A DNA stretch of 64,000 bases from the NCBI GenBank assembly GCA_051162045.1, contig JBISDI010000014.1. One strand, written 5' to 3'. Position numbers and translations under genes: made by a program. How positions within the stretch are numbered: position 1 is the first letter of the stretch; every line of letters starts with the position of its first letter. The stretch comes from Anaerozeibacter quisquiliarum. Lineage in GTDB: Bacteria; Bacillota; Clostridia; Christensenellales; Aristaeellaceae. Of this stretch, positions 49,209 through 57,358 are shown piece by piece. Under the pieces are notes generated by a model. That model made no database searches. It saw nothing but the letters and a program-made list of their open reading frames with translations, and had not been told where the DNA came from.

Positions 49209-49897
49209 CGATCCTGATTGTGGACGACGACCCCAACATCCGCACGCTCGTGAACCTGTACCTGGCCAAGGAAGGGTTCGAGGTGATCGAGGCGGCGCGC
49301 GGCGATGAGGCGCTGAAGGCGTTCAAGGCCCACGCGCCCAGCCTCGTGCTGCTCGACGTCATGCTGCCCGGCATGGACGGCTGGCAGGTGTGCCGCGAGG
49401 TGCGCAAGGTGTCCAACATCCCGGTCATCATGCTGACCGCCAAGGACGAGACCTTTGACAAGGTGCTGGGCCTGGAGCTCGGCGCGGACGACTACGTGGT
49501 CAAGCCGTTCGAACCCAAGGAGTTGGTGGCGCGCATCAAGGCGGTCATCCGGCGCTATCAGGGCGGCGAGGCCCCCGACAAGGAGCTGGTCTTCCCCGGC
49601 TTGACCGTCAACATCTCGCAGTACGCGGTGACGTTTCAGGGCCACCCGCTCGACATGCCGCCGAAGGAGCTGGAACTTTTGTACTTCCTGGCCAGCCGGC
49701 CGGGCGCGGTGTTCACGCGCGAGCAGCTGCTCAACCAGGTGTGGGGCTACGACTACTTCGGCGACTCGCGCACGGTGGACGTTCACGTCAAGCGCCTGCG
49801 CGAGAAGCTGACGGGCGGCGAGCAATACGGCTGGGCGATCAAGACCGTGTGGGGCGTGGGCTACAAATTCGACGTGAACGCGAGGCCGTCGTCATGA
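49205..49897 (+). CDS. OmpR/PhoB-family response regulator
   Basis: This 230-aa regulator has an N-terminal receiver (acidic pocket DDDPN, phosphorylated aspartate in VLLDVMLPGMDGW, threonine in MLTAKDE, lysine in DYVVKPFEPKEL) and a C-terminal winged-helix domain (LTVNISQYAVTFQGHPLDMP; REQLLNQVWGYDYFGDSRTV DVHVKRLREKL). Its kinase is encoded directly downstream with ATGA overlap. The pair probably controls an envelope function, perhaps the HtrA protease two genes on. Confidence 0.95.
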   Translation: MTILIVDDDPNIRTLVNLYLAKEGFEVIEAARGDEALKAFKAHAPSLVLLDVMLPGMDGWQVCREVRKVSNIPVIMLTAKDETFDKVLGLELGADDYVVKPFEPKELVARIKAVIRRYQGGEAPDKELVFPGLTVNISQYAVTFQGHPLDMPPKELELLYFLASRPGAVFTREQLLNQVWGYDYFGDSRTVDVHVKRLREKLTGGEQYGWAIKTVWGVGYKFDVNARPSS

Positions 49898-51318
49898 AGC
49901 GGAGCGGCCTGTTCCTACGGATGTTCTGGGCGTTTGTGGCCGTCATGCTGGTCACCGCCTCGGTGCTGTCTTCGATGATGGTGGTGATGGTGCGCGGCGA
50001 GCGCGCCGCCGCGCTGGAGAACGCGCGGCTCTCCCAGGCGCGCGACGTGGCGCGGCTGATGCAGCAGTACAACATCACGCTCAACTCGTTCTGGCCCAGC
50101 GATTCCTCGGTCAGCGACATCCTGCGCTGGAAGATCGGCGAGATCCGCTCGACTGGCGACGCCGACGTCTGGCTGGTCGCGCCCAACCGGCGCGTGCTGG
50201 TGCTGGGCAGCAACGCCTACGACCAGGCGCTCAGCGATGAAGAAGTCGTGCGCCAGGTCGGCAAGGTGCTCTCGGGCGAGGAGATCCGCGTGCAGGGGCT
50301 GATCCGGGAGTTGGGCGGACACATGGTGACCATCGGCGTGCCCTGGCGCGACGCGCGGGGGCGGGTGGATGGCGCGGTGCTGTTGCACATCTCCACCGAG
50401 TCGCTGTCGGTCGACTACAGCGACCTGATCCGCAACGCGGCAATCGCGGCCGCGGTGGCCATGGCGCTGGGCGCGCTGCTGGCCTTTGTGATCGCCCGCC
50501 GCCAGACCGAGCCCATCCGTCAGATCCGGTTGGCCGTCAAGGACTTTTCCGAAGGCAGGCTCGAGCGGCGGGTGATGGTGCGCGCCGACGAGGAGCTGAT
50601 GGAGCTGGCCGGGGCGTTCAACCGCATGGCCGAGGACCTTAGCCAGCTCGAGGACTCGCGGCGCAGCTTCGTCGCCAACGTGTCCCACGAGCTGCGCTCG
50701 CCGCTGACCTCAATCCGCGGCTACATCGTGGGCCTGCTCGACGGCACGATCGAGTTTGGCGAGCGCGAGAAGTATCTGCAGGTGGCGCTTGCCGAGAGCG
50801 AGCGGCTGGGCAAGCTGGTCAGCGAGCTGCTGGACCTGTCACGCATCGAGGCGGGCGCGTTTAAGCTCACTCCGACCCGATTCGACCTCTGCGAGCTGCT
50901 GCGGCAGGAACTCGTCAAATTTGAGGGGCGCGTCGAGGCGCGGGGCCTCAAGGTCGAGGTGGAGCTGCCGGGCGAGGCGCTGTGGGTGACGGCCGACGCC
51001 GACCGGGTGCGTCAAATCGCGACCAATCTGCTCGACAACGCGGTCAAGTTCGCGCACGGCAAGATCGCGCTCAAGGCGTGGGACGCCGGCGAAGCTTGCC
51101 GGGTGTCGGTCCTAAACGACGGTTCGCCAATCGCGCACGAAGACCAGGCGCACATCTTCGACCGATTCTACAAGGCCGACAAGGCCCATACCGCCGGCGG
51201 GGGCACGGGGCTGGGCCTGGCGATCGTGAAGAAGCTCCTCGACCAGATGGGCCGGCGCATCTGGATGGAGTCAGGGCCGGAGGGCACGACGTTCTTTTTC
51301 GATTTAGGGAAGGCATGA
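49894..51318 (+). CDS. sensor histidine kinase
   Basis: This 474-aa kinase has a first membrane helix (MFWAFVAVMLVTASVLSSMM), an extracytoplasmic domain of about 140 residues, a second helix (NAAIAAAVAMALGALLAFVI), HAMP, a HisKA domain with the phosphorylated histidine in FVANVSHELRSPLTSIRGYIV, and HATPase_c (LLDNAVKFA N-box; IFDRFYKAD; GTGLGLAIVKKLLDQMG G-box). ATG 49894 overlaps the response regulator stop. The extracytoplasmic part resembles other PhoR-like sensors (VLGSNAYDQALSDEEVVRQV), but the signal is unknown. Confidence 0.95.
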   Translation: MKRSGLFLRMFWAFVAVMLVTASVLSSMMVVMVRGERAAALENARLSQARDVARLMQQYNITLNSFWPSDSSVSDILRWKIGEIRSTGDADVWLVAPNRRVLVLGSNAYDQALSDEEVVRQVGKVLSGEEIRVQGLIRELGGHMVTIGVPWRDARGRVDGAVLLHISTESLSVDYSDLIRNAAIAAAVAMALGALLAFVIARRQTEPIRQIRLAVKDFSEGRLERRVMVRADEELMELAGAFNRMAEDLSQLEDSRRSFVANVSHELRSPLTSIRGYIVGLLDGTIEFGEREKYLQVALAESERLGKLVSELLDLSRIEAGAFKLTPTRFDLCELLRQELVKFEGRVEARGLKVEVELPGEALWVTADADRVRQIATNLLDNAVKFAHGKIALKAWDAGEACRVSVLNDGSPIAHEDQAHIFDRFYKADKAHTAGGGTGLGLAIVKKLLDQMGRRIWMESGPEGTTFFFDLGKA

Positions 51319-51372
51319 TTCTCCCGCGCACGCGGGTTTCGATACAATTCAGAAGGAAATGAGGAATTATCC

Positions 51373-52437
51373 ATGACCAGGAAGTGGCTTGCGGCGATAC
51401 TCGCCCTGTTTTTGTGGGCGGCGCCCACGCTGGCCGAATCCAATGTGCTGAGCGGCTTCAACCCGGTCGAGGTGGCGCGCACGGCGCGCCCCGCGGTGGT
51501 TCAGGTGCTGAACAGGGCGGTCGATTGGTCGCGTGAAACCGGCGAAGTCAAGCGGGACCAGGGTTCGGGTTCGGCGGTGTACGTCGACGACCGGGGCTAC
51601 TTCATCACCAACCACCACGTGATCGAGGGCGCGGACGAGGTGGTCGTGGTGCTGATCGACGGCACCGAACTTGAGGCCACGATCGTCGGCAGCGATAACG
51701 GCACCGACCTCGCCGTGCTCAAGGTGGAGGGCAAGATCGACGCCCGGCCGGTGCCGCTCGGCGATTCCGACAAACTCGAGATCGGCGAATGGGTGATCGC
51801 AATCGGCAACCCCGGCGCGGGCGCGTCGGTGCTGCGCGGCAGCGTGACGCTCGGGATCATCTCGGCGCTCGACCGCGAGGACGTGTCGGCCGGCAACTTC
51901 ACGCGCGCGGTCAAGGTCATACAGACCGACGCGGCGATCAACATGGGCAATTCGGGCGGCGCGCTGCTCAACGCCAAGGCCGAGCTGATCGGCATCCCCA
52001 CGCTCAAGTTCACCTTCGACGCCGCCGGCGTGTACGAGGGGCTGGGCTTTGCGGTGCCGGTCAACACGATCCGCGACGTCACGGCGAAGCTGATCGAAGA
52101 CGGCAAGGTGGTGCGCCCGCGGCTGGGCGTGACCGTGATGGCGCTCGAAGGGCCCGAACGCCCGCTGCGCAACTACGCGCCCGCCGGCGTGCAGGTCATG
52201 GAGGTGGAGCCGAGCAGCCCGGCCGCGCTTGCCGGCCTTTACAAGTACGACATCATCCTCGAAGCCGCCGGCACGCGCGTCAAGACGATCAACCAGCTGA
52301 CGGCCATCGTCGACGCCCATCAGCCCGGCGACCCGCTGCTGCTCAAGGTCTGCCGCTACTTCGACGCCCTGACCGGCGAGCCGCTGCCCAAGCACGAAAT
52401 GCTCGATCTGGTCGCGGGAACGGCGCTGCTGGACTAG
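51373..52437 (+). CDS. HtrA-type serine protease with PDZ domain
   Basis: This 354-aa protein should be a surface or exported quality-control protease. It has a Sec signal peptide (KWLAAILALFLWAAPTLAES), a chymotrypsin-like domain with all three catalytic residues (His in YFITNHHVIEG, Asp in NGTDLAVLKVEG, Ser in NMGNSGGALLNAKAELIG), and a PDZ domain (LGVTVMALEGPERPLRNYAP and VQVMEVEPSSPAALAGLYKYD). Unlike many Gram-positive HtrA proteins it has a cleavable signal rather than a long cytosolic head. The kinase ends 54 nt upstream; a CCCGC/GCGGG hairpin and a TACAAT (51343-51348) lie in the gap. A MITE-like element abuts its stop codon. Confidence 0.93.
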   Translation: MTRKWLAAILALFLWAAPTLAESNVLSGFNPVEVARTARPAVVQVLNRAVDWSRETGEVKRDQGSGSAVYVDDRGYFITNHHVIEGADEVVVVLIDGTELEATIVGSDNGTDLAVLKVEGKIDARPVPLGDSDKLEIGEWVIAIGNPGAGASVLRGSVTLGIISALDREDVSAGNFTRAVKVIQTDAAINMGNSGGALLNAKAELIGIPTLKFTFDAAGVYEGLGFAVPVNTIRDVTAKLIEDGKVVRPRLGVTVMALEGPERPLRNYAPAGVQVMEVEPSSPAALAGLYKYDIILEAAGTRVKTINQLTAIVDAHQPGDPLLLKVCRYFDALTGEPLPKHEMLDLVAGTALLD

Positions 52438-52597
52438 GTAACCACTGATTAAAGCACGCGTGCGATGGCGAGGGGAATTTTTGCCGGATTGGGCTTGCAA
52501 AATCCGAAGGCGTAGCAGCGCTACGTCGAGGATTCTGCGGGCCCGAGCTGGCGAAAATGCAACCGCCACCGCGCGTGGGATTTGATCGGCGGTTACC
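52437..52597. mobile_element. MITE-like foldback element, 161 bp, with terminal inverted repeats
   Basis: The ends are GGTAACC (52437-52443) and GGTTACC (52591-52597). Reading inward from both ends, the two halves stay similar for about 75 bp: CTGATTAAAG...CACGCGTG on the left against the complement of CGCGTGGGATTTGATC on the right, and they meet in the perfect palindrome-like centre CGTAGCAGCGCTACG (52511-52525). The left end overlaps the last base of the htrA stop codon. No open frame encodes a transposase. No target duplication was confirmed. Confidence 0.72.
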
Positions 52598-52601
52598 TAC
52601 T

Positions 52602-52656
52602 AGGGCAGCACCGCACAAAGAACGTGTACGCAGAGGGATTTGTGCGGCGGCGCCCT
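52602..52656. repeat. second foldback, 18-bp imperfect stem
   Basis: AGGGCAGCACCGCACAAA (52602-52619) pairs with TTTGTGCGGCGGCGCCCT (52639-52656) with three mismatches. It follows the MITE-like element after 4 nt. Confidence 0.65.
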
Positions 52657-52669
52657 GGTTATAGCGAAT

Positions 52670-52719
52670 CATGGCAAGAGAAGGGGTTCTCCGCGCGGAG
52701 AGCCCCTTCTCTTGCCATG
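52670..52719. repeat. third foldback, 50-nt near-perfect palindrome
   Basis: CATGGCAAGAGAAGGGG (52670-52686) pairs with its complement at 52703-52719; inside lies the perfect palindrome TCTCCGCGCGGAGA (52688-52701), leaving only a T-G pair. It ends 5 nt before the stop of the metallo-hydrolase remnant and could act as its terminator, but has no T-run. Confidence 0.75.
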
Positions 52720-52724
52720 ACCGC

Positions 52725-53188
52725 TTATGCTTTCGTGGGCCAATCGACCTCAACCACCGAAAGCCCCATATTTCTGAATTCGTCGGCGCAGTCGCAGTCC
52801 AGGTGCATGGCGTGGATGCGGCCCAGCAGCGGTTCGGGCACCGCGTCCAGGATGCGCCGTACGCAGCAGTGCGAAGCCGATTCGCGGCTGGCCACGTCGT
52901 GGTAGACGCGCTCGAGCTCCCCCGCGAGCAGTGCCTCCCGCACGCGATCGTGCAGGCGGTTGGTGTCGCCGCTGTAGAAAATGCGGTCCTTTTGATAATG
53001 CAGGAAGTAGCCGAAGCAGCGCATGTCCGGGGCGTGGGCGACCTCAAGCGCCTGCGCGCGCACCGGATAATCCCTCGGCAGCGCGGGCCGGTACTCGTAG
53101 AACGAGGACGCGATGCCCTGCAAACGCAGCATCTCCATCACGGTGTCCACGGGATGGACGACCAGCACCCGCTTGCGCGCCGTCCGCG
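52725..53188 (-). pseudogene. C-terminal remnant of a metallo-beta-lactamase-fold protein
   Basis: Reading on the minus strand, the segment RKRVLVVHPVDTVMEMLRLQ, ALEVAHAPDMRCFGYFLHYQ, DRIFYSGDTN (metal-binding D of the MBL fold) and RIHAMHLDCDCADEFRNMGL looks like the second half of an RNase Z/phosphodiesterase-like MBL protein. The first half, with the essential HxHxDH motif, is missing. Upstream (above about 53188) the frame continues to 53294 only as antisense of an unrelated protein. It is therefore a broken gene; the break is at the junction with the next remnant. Confidence 0.72.
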
Positions 53189-53493
53189 CGCTTGCGCAGA
53201 TCGCCGAGCTTAAGCGCTTCACCAATCCCCAGTACTGCAATTGGTGGACGCACACCGCCGCCGAGTTCGCCCGCGGGGACGTGGCGATGGCCATTCTTTA
53301 CTACAACTTCGCGTCCGGCATGCTCAGCCATGCCTCGCGCGTAGCGGACAGCATCGGCTGCGCGCTGCCGCCGGGCGGCAACCCCGTGATCGGCGGCGGC
53401 GCGCAGAACCCGCAGCAGGCGATGGATTCCGCGCAGAAGCTGTTCGACGAGCAGTTCGCGCCGCACGTGGAAGCGCTGAAAAAGCTGCGGTGA
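53189..53493 (+). pseudogene. internal fragment of an ABC solute-binding protein gene
   Basis: In the plus strand, ELKRFTNPQYCNWWTHTAAEF, GDVAMAILYYNFASGMLSHA and GCALPPGGNPVIGGG strongly resemble the middle-to-C-terminal part of family 1 sugar-binding proteins. No start codon, signal peptide or first half is present; upstream, the frame reads antisense to the MBL remnant. After GGG the protein continues AQNPQQAMDSAQKLFDEQFA PHVEALKKLR, which looks like a different sequence, so a second junction is likely near 53400. The fragments appear to be rearrangement debris, unless the assembly itself is chimeric here. Confidence 0.65.
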
Positions 53494-53538
53494 AATACGA
53501 AAAAGCGCGCTGAGCGTCCGCCGCGGGGACTGGCGCCG

Positions 53539-54186
53539 CTACCCGCGCGTCAGCACCACCACCTGCGGGTAATCGCCGATTGTCTCGCGGGTGATCTTAA
53601 GCTCGTCGCCATCCAGATACGCATGCTCGAATTGCTCCACAAAGCCCCGCTCATCGCTGACCCCGGCGAAGCGCTCGGCGTCCAATTCGCGCGTCATGTA
53701 GTGCATCGGCACCGCCACGCGGGGCTTCAGCGCGCGGGTAAGCTGCCCCGCGCCCTCGCCGTCGATCGTGTAGTATCCGCCCACCGGCGTAAGCAGCAGG
53801 TCGACCTCGCCCAGCTTTTCCAACTGCGACTTGCTCAGTTGATGTCCGAGGTCGCCCAAGTGCGCCACGCGCAGCGCGTCCACCTCCGTTACATAGATGA
53901 TGTTGCCGCCCCGCACCGTGCCCAGCTGGTCGTCGTGGAAGCTGGCGATCCCCTCGATCACCAGCCCGCGCGCGTGGTGTACGCCCGGCTGGTCGACCAG
54001 CGTGAACCCCGCGGGCAGAGCGCCGGTCGCGTGGTGGTCGGAATGCTTGTGGCTGCAGGTGACCACGTCGGCCGACACGCACGGCACCGGATAGCCCACC
54101 GTGCTGTCGAAGGGGTCAGAGAGCCATGTGCGCCCATCTTGCGCAGTAATCAGAAAACAGGAATGCCCAAGCCAGCGAATGATCAT
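53539..54186 (-). CDS. UPF0173 metal-dependent hydrolase
   Basis: This 215-aa protein is a metallo-beta-lactamase-fold hydrolase of the UPF0173/UlaG-like group. Motifs: IIRWLGHSCFLITAQDGRTW LSDPF, CSHKHSDHHAT (metal ligands HxHxDH variant HKHSDHH), VAHLGDLGHQLSKSQLEKLG, DLLLTPVGGYYTIDGEG and VAVPMHYMTRELDAE. Its substrate is not known. ATG 54186 follows AAGGAGGAACC; the start codon overlaps the stop of the upstream gene (54183-54186). It is the third gene of the nnr operon. Confidence 0.93.
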   Translation of the reverse strand: MIIRWLGHSCFLITAQDGRTWLSDPFDSTVGYPVPCVSADVVTCSHKHSDHHATGALPAGFTLVDQPGVHHARGLVIEGIASFHDDQLGTVRGGNIIYVTEVDALRVAHLGDLGHQLSKSQLEKLGEVDLLLTPVGGYYTIDGEGAGQLTRALKPRVAVPMHYMTRELDAERFAGVSDERGFVEQFEHAYLDGDELKITRETIGDYPQVVVLTRG

Positions 54187-54629
54187 ATCGGTTCCTCCTT
54201 GGATACAATCTGAATGCTTCTGCATAACGCCAGCGCGCCGCCGTTTCCCGTCCGCAGGCAAGCGGCCGCCGTCTGGCGCAGCTTTCTTTCAAAGTCCGGA
54301 TCCGCGCGCCCGCCGATCTCCAGCCGCTTGAGCGCGCTCGCGAGCAGCGCAAGCTCGGCATCGCTCACCGGTCGCCCCCGCAGGCGCCCGAGCTGGCGGT
54401 ACAGCGCGTCGTCCGGGGGCGGATACTGCCGCTCCAATGCCTCAATCATCGCCCGTCCGGGACTGATCGCCAGCAGCGCGCCCCGCGGCATCGTCCGGAA
54501 CCCGGCGGCTTCGAGCGCGCTCGCGGCATCGACGCAGTCGGTCACGTACAGCGCCTCGCCCCGGTCGGCCCGGAGCAGCGCCTCCGGCATCAGGCAGCGC
54601 CTCGCCCGTTCGCGCAGCTCAATGCGCAT
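54183..54629 (-). CDS. hypothetical protein, 148 aa
   Basis: I do not recognise this protein. It overlaps nnr by 11 nt upstream and the UPF0173 gene by 4 nt downstream, so it is almost certainly translated. The sequence is helical and charged: MRIELRERARRCLMPEALLR ADRGEALYVTDCVDAAS, then a central LLAISPGRAMIEALERQY and a C-terminal SDAELALLASALKRLEIGGR plus LRTGNGGALALCRSIQIVSK. No membrane segment or signal is seen. It may be an accessory of the NAD(P)HX repair enzyme or of the hydrolase. Confidence 0.8.
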   Translation of the reverse strand: MRIELRERARRCLMPEALLRADRGEALYVTDCVDAASALEAAGFRTMPRGALLAISPGRAMIEALERQYPPPDDALYRQLGRLRGRPVSDAELALLASALKRLEIGGRADPDFERKLRQTAAACLRTGNGGALALCRSIQIVSKEEPI

Positions 54630-56121
54630 CGCCCCAGGCCTCGTACAGGTGATCGGCCAGGTCGCGCGCGGTCATGGCCATGGCGCCCAGCCGGGCGGCC
54701 GCGCGCTCGCCCGCCGCGCCGTGCGCCACCGCGCCCAGGAAGGCCGCCTCGGTCGGCGGGTAGCCCTGCGCCAGCAGCGCGCCGATTATGCCGGTCAGTA
54801 CGTCGCCGGTGCCGCCCGTTGCCATGCCGGGCGTACCGTCGGTCCGGATGTAGAGCGCGTCCCCCGCGATCACCGACGAGGCGCCCTTGTACAGCGCGGT
54901 GGCGCCCAGCGCGCGCAGCGCCGCCGCCCCTTCGATCGGGCCACTTGGCCTTGTGCCCAGCAGCCGCTCGGCCTCGCGCGGGTGGGGCGTGAGCACGTGG
55001 TGAGACATGAGCAGCCCGATCAGCGACCGATCCCGCGCCATCAGGTTCAGCGCGTCGGCGTCCACCGCGGCGGGCAGGCCGCTTTCGAGCAGACATCGCA
55101 GCACCGCCGGCGCGGCGCGCGTCGTCAGCCCCGGCCCGACCGCCAGCGCGTTCGCACCCGCGACCGCCCGTTCGAGCGGCTCAAGCGCCAAAGCGCCGAT
55201 CGCGCCGTCCCGTTCGGGCAGCGGCAGGCACATGGCGCAGGGCGCGACCGCCTGCACCGCCGACACGATCGATTCGGGGCAGGCTACGGTCACCAGCCCC
55301 GCGCCGCTTTTGAGCGCGCCCAGCGCCGTCAGCGCCGCCGCGCCGGCCATGCCGCGGCTGCCCGCGACGATCAGCAGGTGGCCGTAGCTGCCCTTGTGGC
55401 TGTTGCGCGCGCGCGGTTTCAGCCGCGAGCGCACGTCCTCGATCGAAGGATGAAGCAGCGCGTCCGGCGGGCGCAATGCCTCCGGGATGCCGATCGGCAC
55501 CACGTGCAGATGGCCGGTCAGGTCGAGCCCGTCCTCCATCAGGTGGCCGGCCTTGGGGCACTCGAAGGTCACCGTATCGGTGGCGCGCACCGCCTCGCCG
55601 AGCGCGCGCCCGGTGTCGGCGTCAAGCCCCGACGCCACATCGACCGCGAGCACCCGCGCGCCGCGCGCCGCGTCCTCGGCCATGCGCCGCACCAGCGGCA
55701 GGTATTCGGGCTCGAGCGGACGCTTAAGTCCGATGCCGAACATGGCGTCCACCCATACCGCCGGCGGCGGCAGCCGGTCGAGATCCTCGAGGCCGGCGAA
55801 CGCCACGCCGGGCGTTGTGCGCGCCAGCTCGCAATTGGTGCGCGCGTCGCCGGCCAGCGCTGCCTCCGGGCGCAGCGGCACGACGATCGCCTTGCCCCCG
55901 TGCTGCGCGTGCAGCCGCGCCGCGGCGAAGCCGTCGCCGCCGTTGCCGCCCGGCCCGCACGCGAAGATGGCGATGCGCTCGGCGGCCCCCTCCATCCCAT
56001 GCAGCACGCGCACGACGCCGGCAGCCGCGCGCTCCATCAGCTCAAGCGAAGAGGCGCCCGACGCCGCGAAATACCGCCGCTCCATGTCCCGCATCTGCCC
56101 GCCCGTCAATACCTGTCGCAT
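54619..56121 (-). CDS. nnr: bifunctional NAD(P)H-hydrate epimerase/dehydratase Nnr
   Basis: Nnr repairs damaged NADHX and NADPHX. The 500-aa product has both domains: the N-terminal YjeF_N epimerase (MRQVLTGGQMRDMERRYFAA; ACGPGGNGGDGFAAARL; VWVDAMFGIGLKRPL; RVLAVDVASGLDADTG) and the C-terminal dehydratase of ribokinase-like fold (YGHLLIVAGSRGMAGAAALT; VLTPHPREAERLLG; GTPGMATGGTGDVLTGIIGA LLAQG). ATG 56121 has GGGAGGG 5 nt upstream and is preferred to 56142. It is divergent from mnmA and heads an operon with the unknown gene and UPF0173. Confidence 0.96.
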   Translation of the reverse strand: MRQVLTGGQMRDMERRYFAASGASSLELMERAAAGVVRVLHGMEGAAERIAIFACGPGGNGGDGFAAARLHAQHGGKAIVVPLRPEAALAGDARTNCELARTTPGVAFAGLEDLDRLPPPAVWVDAMFGIGLKRPLEPEYLPLVRRMAEDAARGARVLAVDVASGLDADTGRALGEAVRATDTVTFECPKAGHLMEDGLDLTGHLHVVPIGIPEALRPPDALLHPSIEDVRSRLKPRARNSHKGSYGHLLIVAGSRGMAGAAALTALGALKSGAGLVTVACPESIVSAVQAVAPCAMCLPLPERDGAIGALALEPLERAVAGANALAVGPGLTTRAAPAVLRCLLESGLPAAVDADALNLMARDRSLIGLLMSHHVLTPHPREAERLLGTRPSGPIEGAAALRALGATALYKGASSVIAGDALYIRTDGTPGMATGGTGDVLTGIIGALLAQGYPPTEAAFLGAVAHGAAGERAAARLGAMAMTARDLADHLYEAWGDAH

Positions 56122-56165
56122 GCGCACCCTCCCATCAGTCACCGGACCACTGCGTTAATGTGCTT

Positions 56166-56194
56166 ATTTTAACAAATTCCCGCGCGTTTGTACA
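56166..56194 (-). promoter_or_regulatory. candidate promoter of nnr
   Basis: On the minus strand TGTACA (56194-56189) and TAAAAT (56171-56166) with a 17-bp spacer and TGT before the -10 (extended). The -35 matches the consensus at four of six bases. Confidence 0.5.
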
Positions 56195-56223
56195 GCGAAA
56201 ATCCGGTCGGATGCGGTCGAAGG

Positions 56224-56250
56224 GATGGGGCATTTGCCAAATGGCCCATC
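56224..56250. promoter_or_regulatory. 27-bp inverted repeat over the mnmA -35
   Basis: GATGGGGCATTTG and CAAATGGCCCATC form a near-perfect palindrome (mismatch at one outer pair). It encloses the TTGCCA -35 element of mnmA, so a bound regulator would block that promoter. Confidence 0.55.
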
Positions 56251-56262
56251 GGCTGGTATAAT
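56234..56262 (+). promoter_or_regulatory. promoter of mnmA
   Basis: TTGCCA (56234-56239) and perfect TATAAT (56257-56262) with a 17-bp spacer and TGG before the -10. The leader is about 25 nt with AGGAGGAA. Confidence 0.82.
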
Positions 56263-56293
56263 ATAGCCCATCCATCCGGTAGGAGGAATTAAG

Positions 56294-57358
56294 ATGCGCG
56301 TGGTGGTCGGCCTGTCGGGCGGCGTCGATTCGGCGGTGGCGGCGCTGCTTTTGAGGGAGCAGGGTCACGAGGTCATCGGCGTGTTCATGAACAACTGGGA
56401 GGAAAAGGACGAGGCCGGCGTGTGCACCTCCGAGCGCGACTTTGCCGACGCGCGCGCGGTGGCGGACGCGCTCGGCATCCCCTGCTACTCGGTCAATTTC
56501 GCAAAGGAGTACCGCGAGCGGGTGTTCCGGCACTTCCTGGCCGAGTACCGGCGCGGCCGCACGCCCAACCCCGACGTGCTGTGCAACCGCGAGATCAAGT
56601 TCGGCGCGCTGCTTACGTTCGCGCTCAAATTGGGCGCGGACCATCTGGCGACCGGGCATTACGCGAACGTCGATTGCCGGGACGGAACATACCGGCTGCT
56701 GCGCGCCGCCGACGACAACAAGGATCAGACCTACTTTCTCTACATGCTGAACCAGGCGCAGCTTAAGCGCGCGCTGTTCCCGCTGTCGGCGCTCGAAAAG
56801 CCCGAGATCCGGCGCATCGCGCGCGAGCACGCGCTGCCGGTCAGCGAGAAGAAGGACTCGACCGGCGTGTGCTTCATCGGCGAGCGCAACTTCAAGCGCT
56901 TCCTTAAAGAGTACCTGCCCGCGCAGCCCGGCGACATGGTGACGACGGGCGGCACAGTGGTGGGCCGCCATGACGGACTGATGTACTACACGCTCGGTCA
57001 GCGGCGGGGGTTGGGCATCGGCGGCGGCGGCGACGGGCAGCGCTGGTTCGTGCTCGAAAAGGATCTGGCAGGCAACCGCCTGGTGGTGTCGCAGGGCGAG
57101 GATGACCGGCTCTACACGCGCCACGCCCGCTGCGAAGACGCCGCCTGGATTCAGGGCGCGCCGCCGATCGGACCGGGCGAAGCACTGCGCTGCGAGGCGC
57201 GGCTCCGGCATCGTCAGCCGTTGCAGGCGGCCACGCTGCGCCTCGAGGGCGATGGATTTACACTCGATTTTGACGAGCCCCAGCGCGCGGTCACGCCCGG
57301 ACAGGCGGCCGTCGTGTACCGGGGCGCGGAAACCTTGGGAGGAGGAACCATTCAATGA
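56294..57358 (+). CDS. mnmA: tRNA-specific 2-thiouridylase MnmA
   Basis: MnmA thiolates U34 of Lys, Glu and Gln tRNAs using sulfur relayed by a cysteine desulfurase. The 354-aa product has the PP-loop RVVVGLSGGVDSAVAALLL, GVFMNNWEEKDEAGVCTSERD, catalytic cysteine in PNPDVLCNREIKFGALL, the second in DSTGVCFIGERNF, and the C-terminal tRNA-binding parts (YTLGQRRGLGIGGGGDGQRW; AAVVYRGAETLGGGTIQ). The stop overlaps the next gene by 4 nt. AGGAGGAA precedes the ATG. Confidence 0.97.
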   Translation: MRVVVGLSGGVDSAVAALLLREQGHEVIGVFMNNWEEKDEAGVCTSERDFADARAVADALGIPCYSVNFAKEYRERVFRHFLAEYRRGRTPNPDVLCNREIKFGALLTFALKLGADHLATGHYANVDCRDGTYRLLRAADDNKDQTYFLYMLNQAQLKRALFPLSALEKPEIRRIAREHALPVSEKKDSTGVCFIGERNFKRFLKEYLPAQPGDMVTTGGTVVGRHDGLMYYTLGQRRGLGIGGGGDGQRWFVLEKDLAGNRLVVSQGEDDRLYTRHARCEDAAWIQGAPPIGPGEALRCEARLRHRQPLQAATLRLEGDGFTLDFDEPQRAVTPGQAAVVYRGAETLGGGTIQ

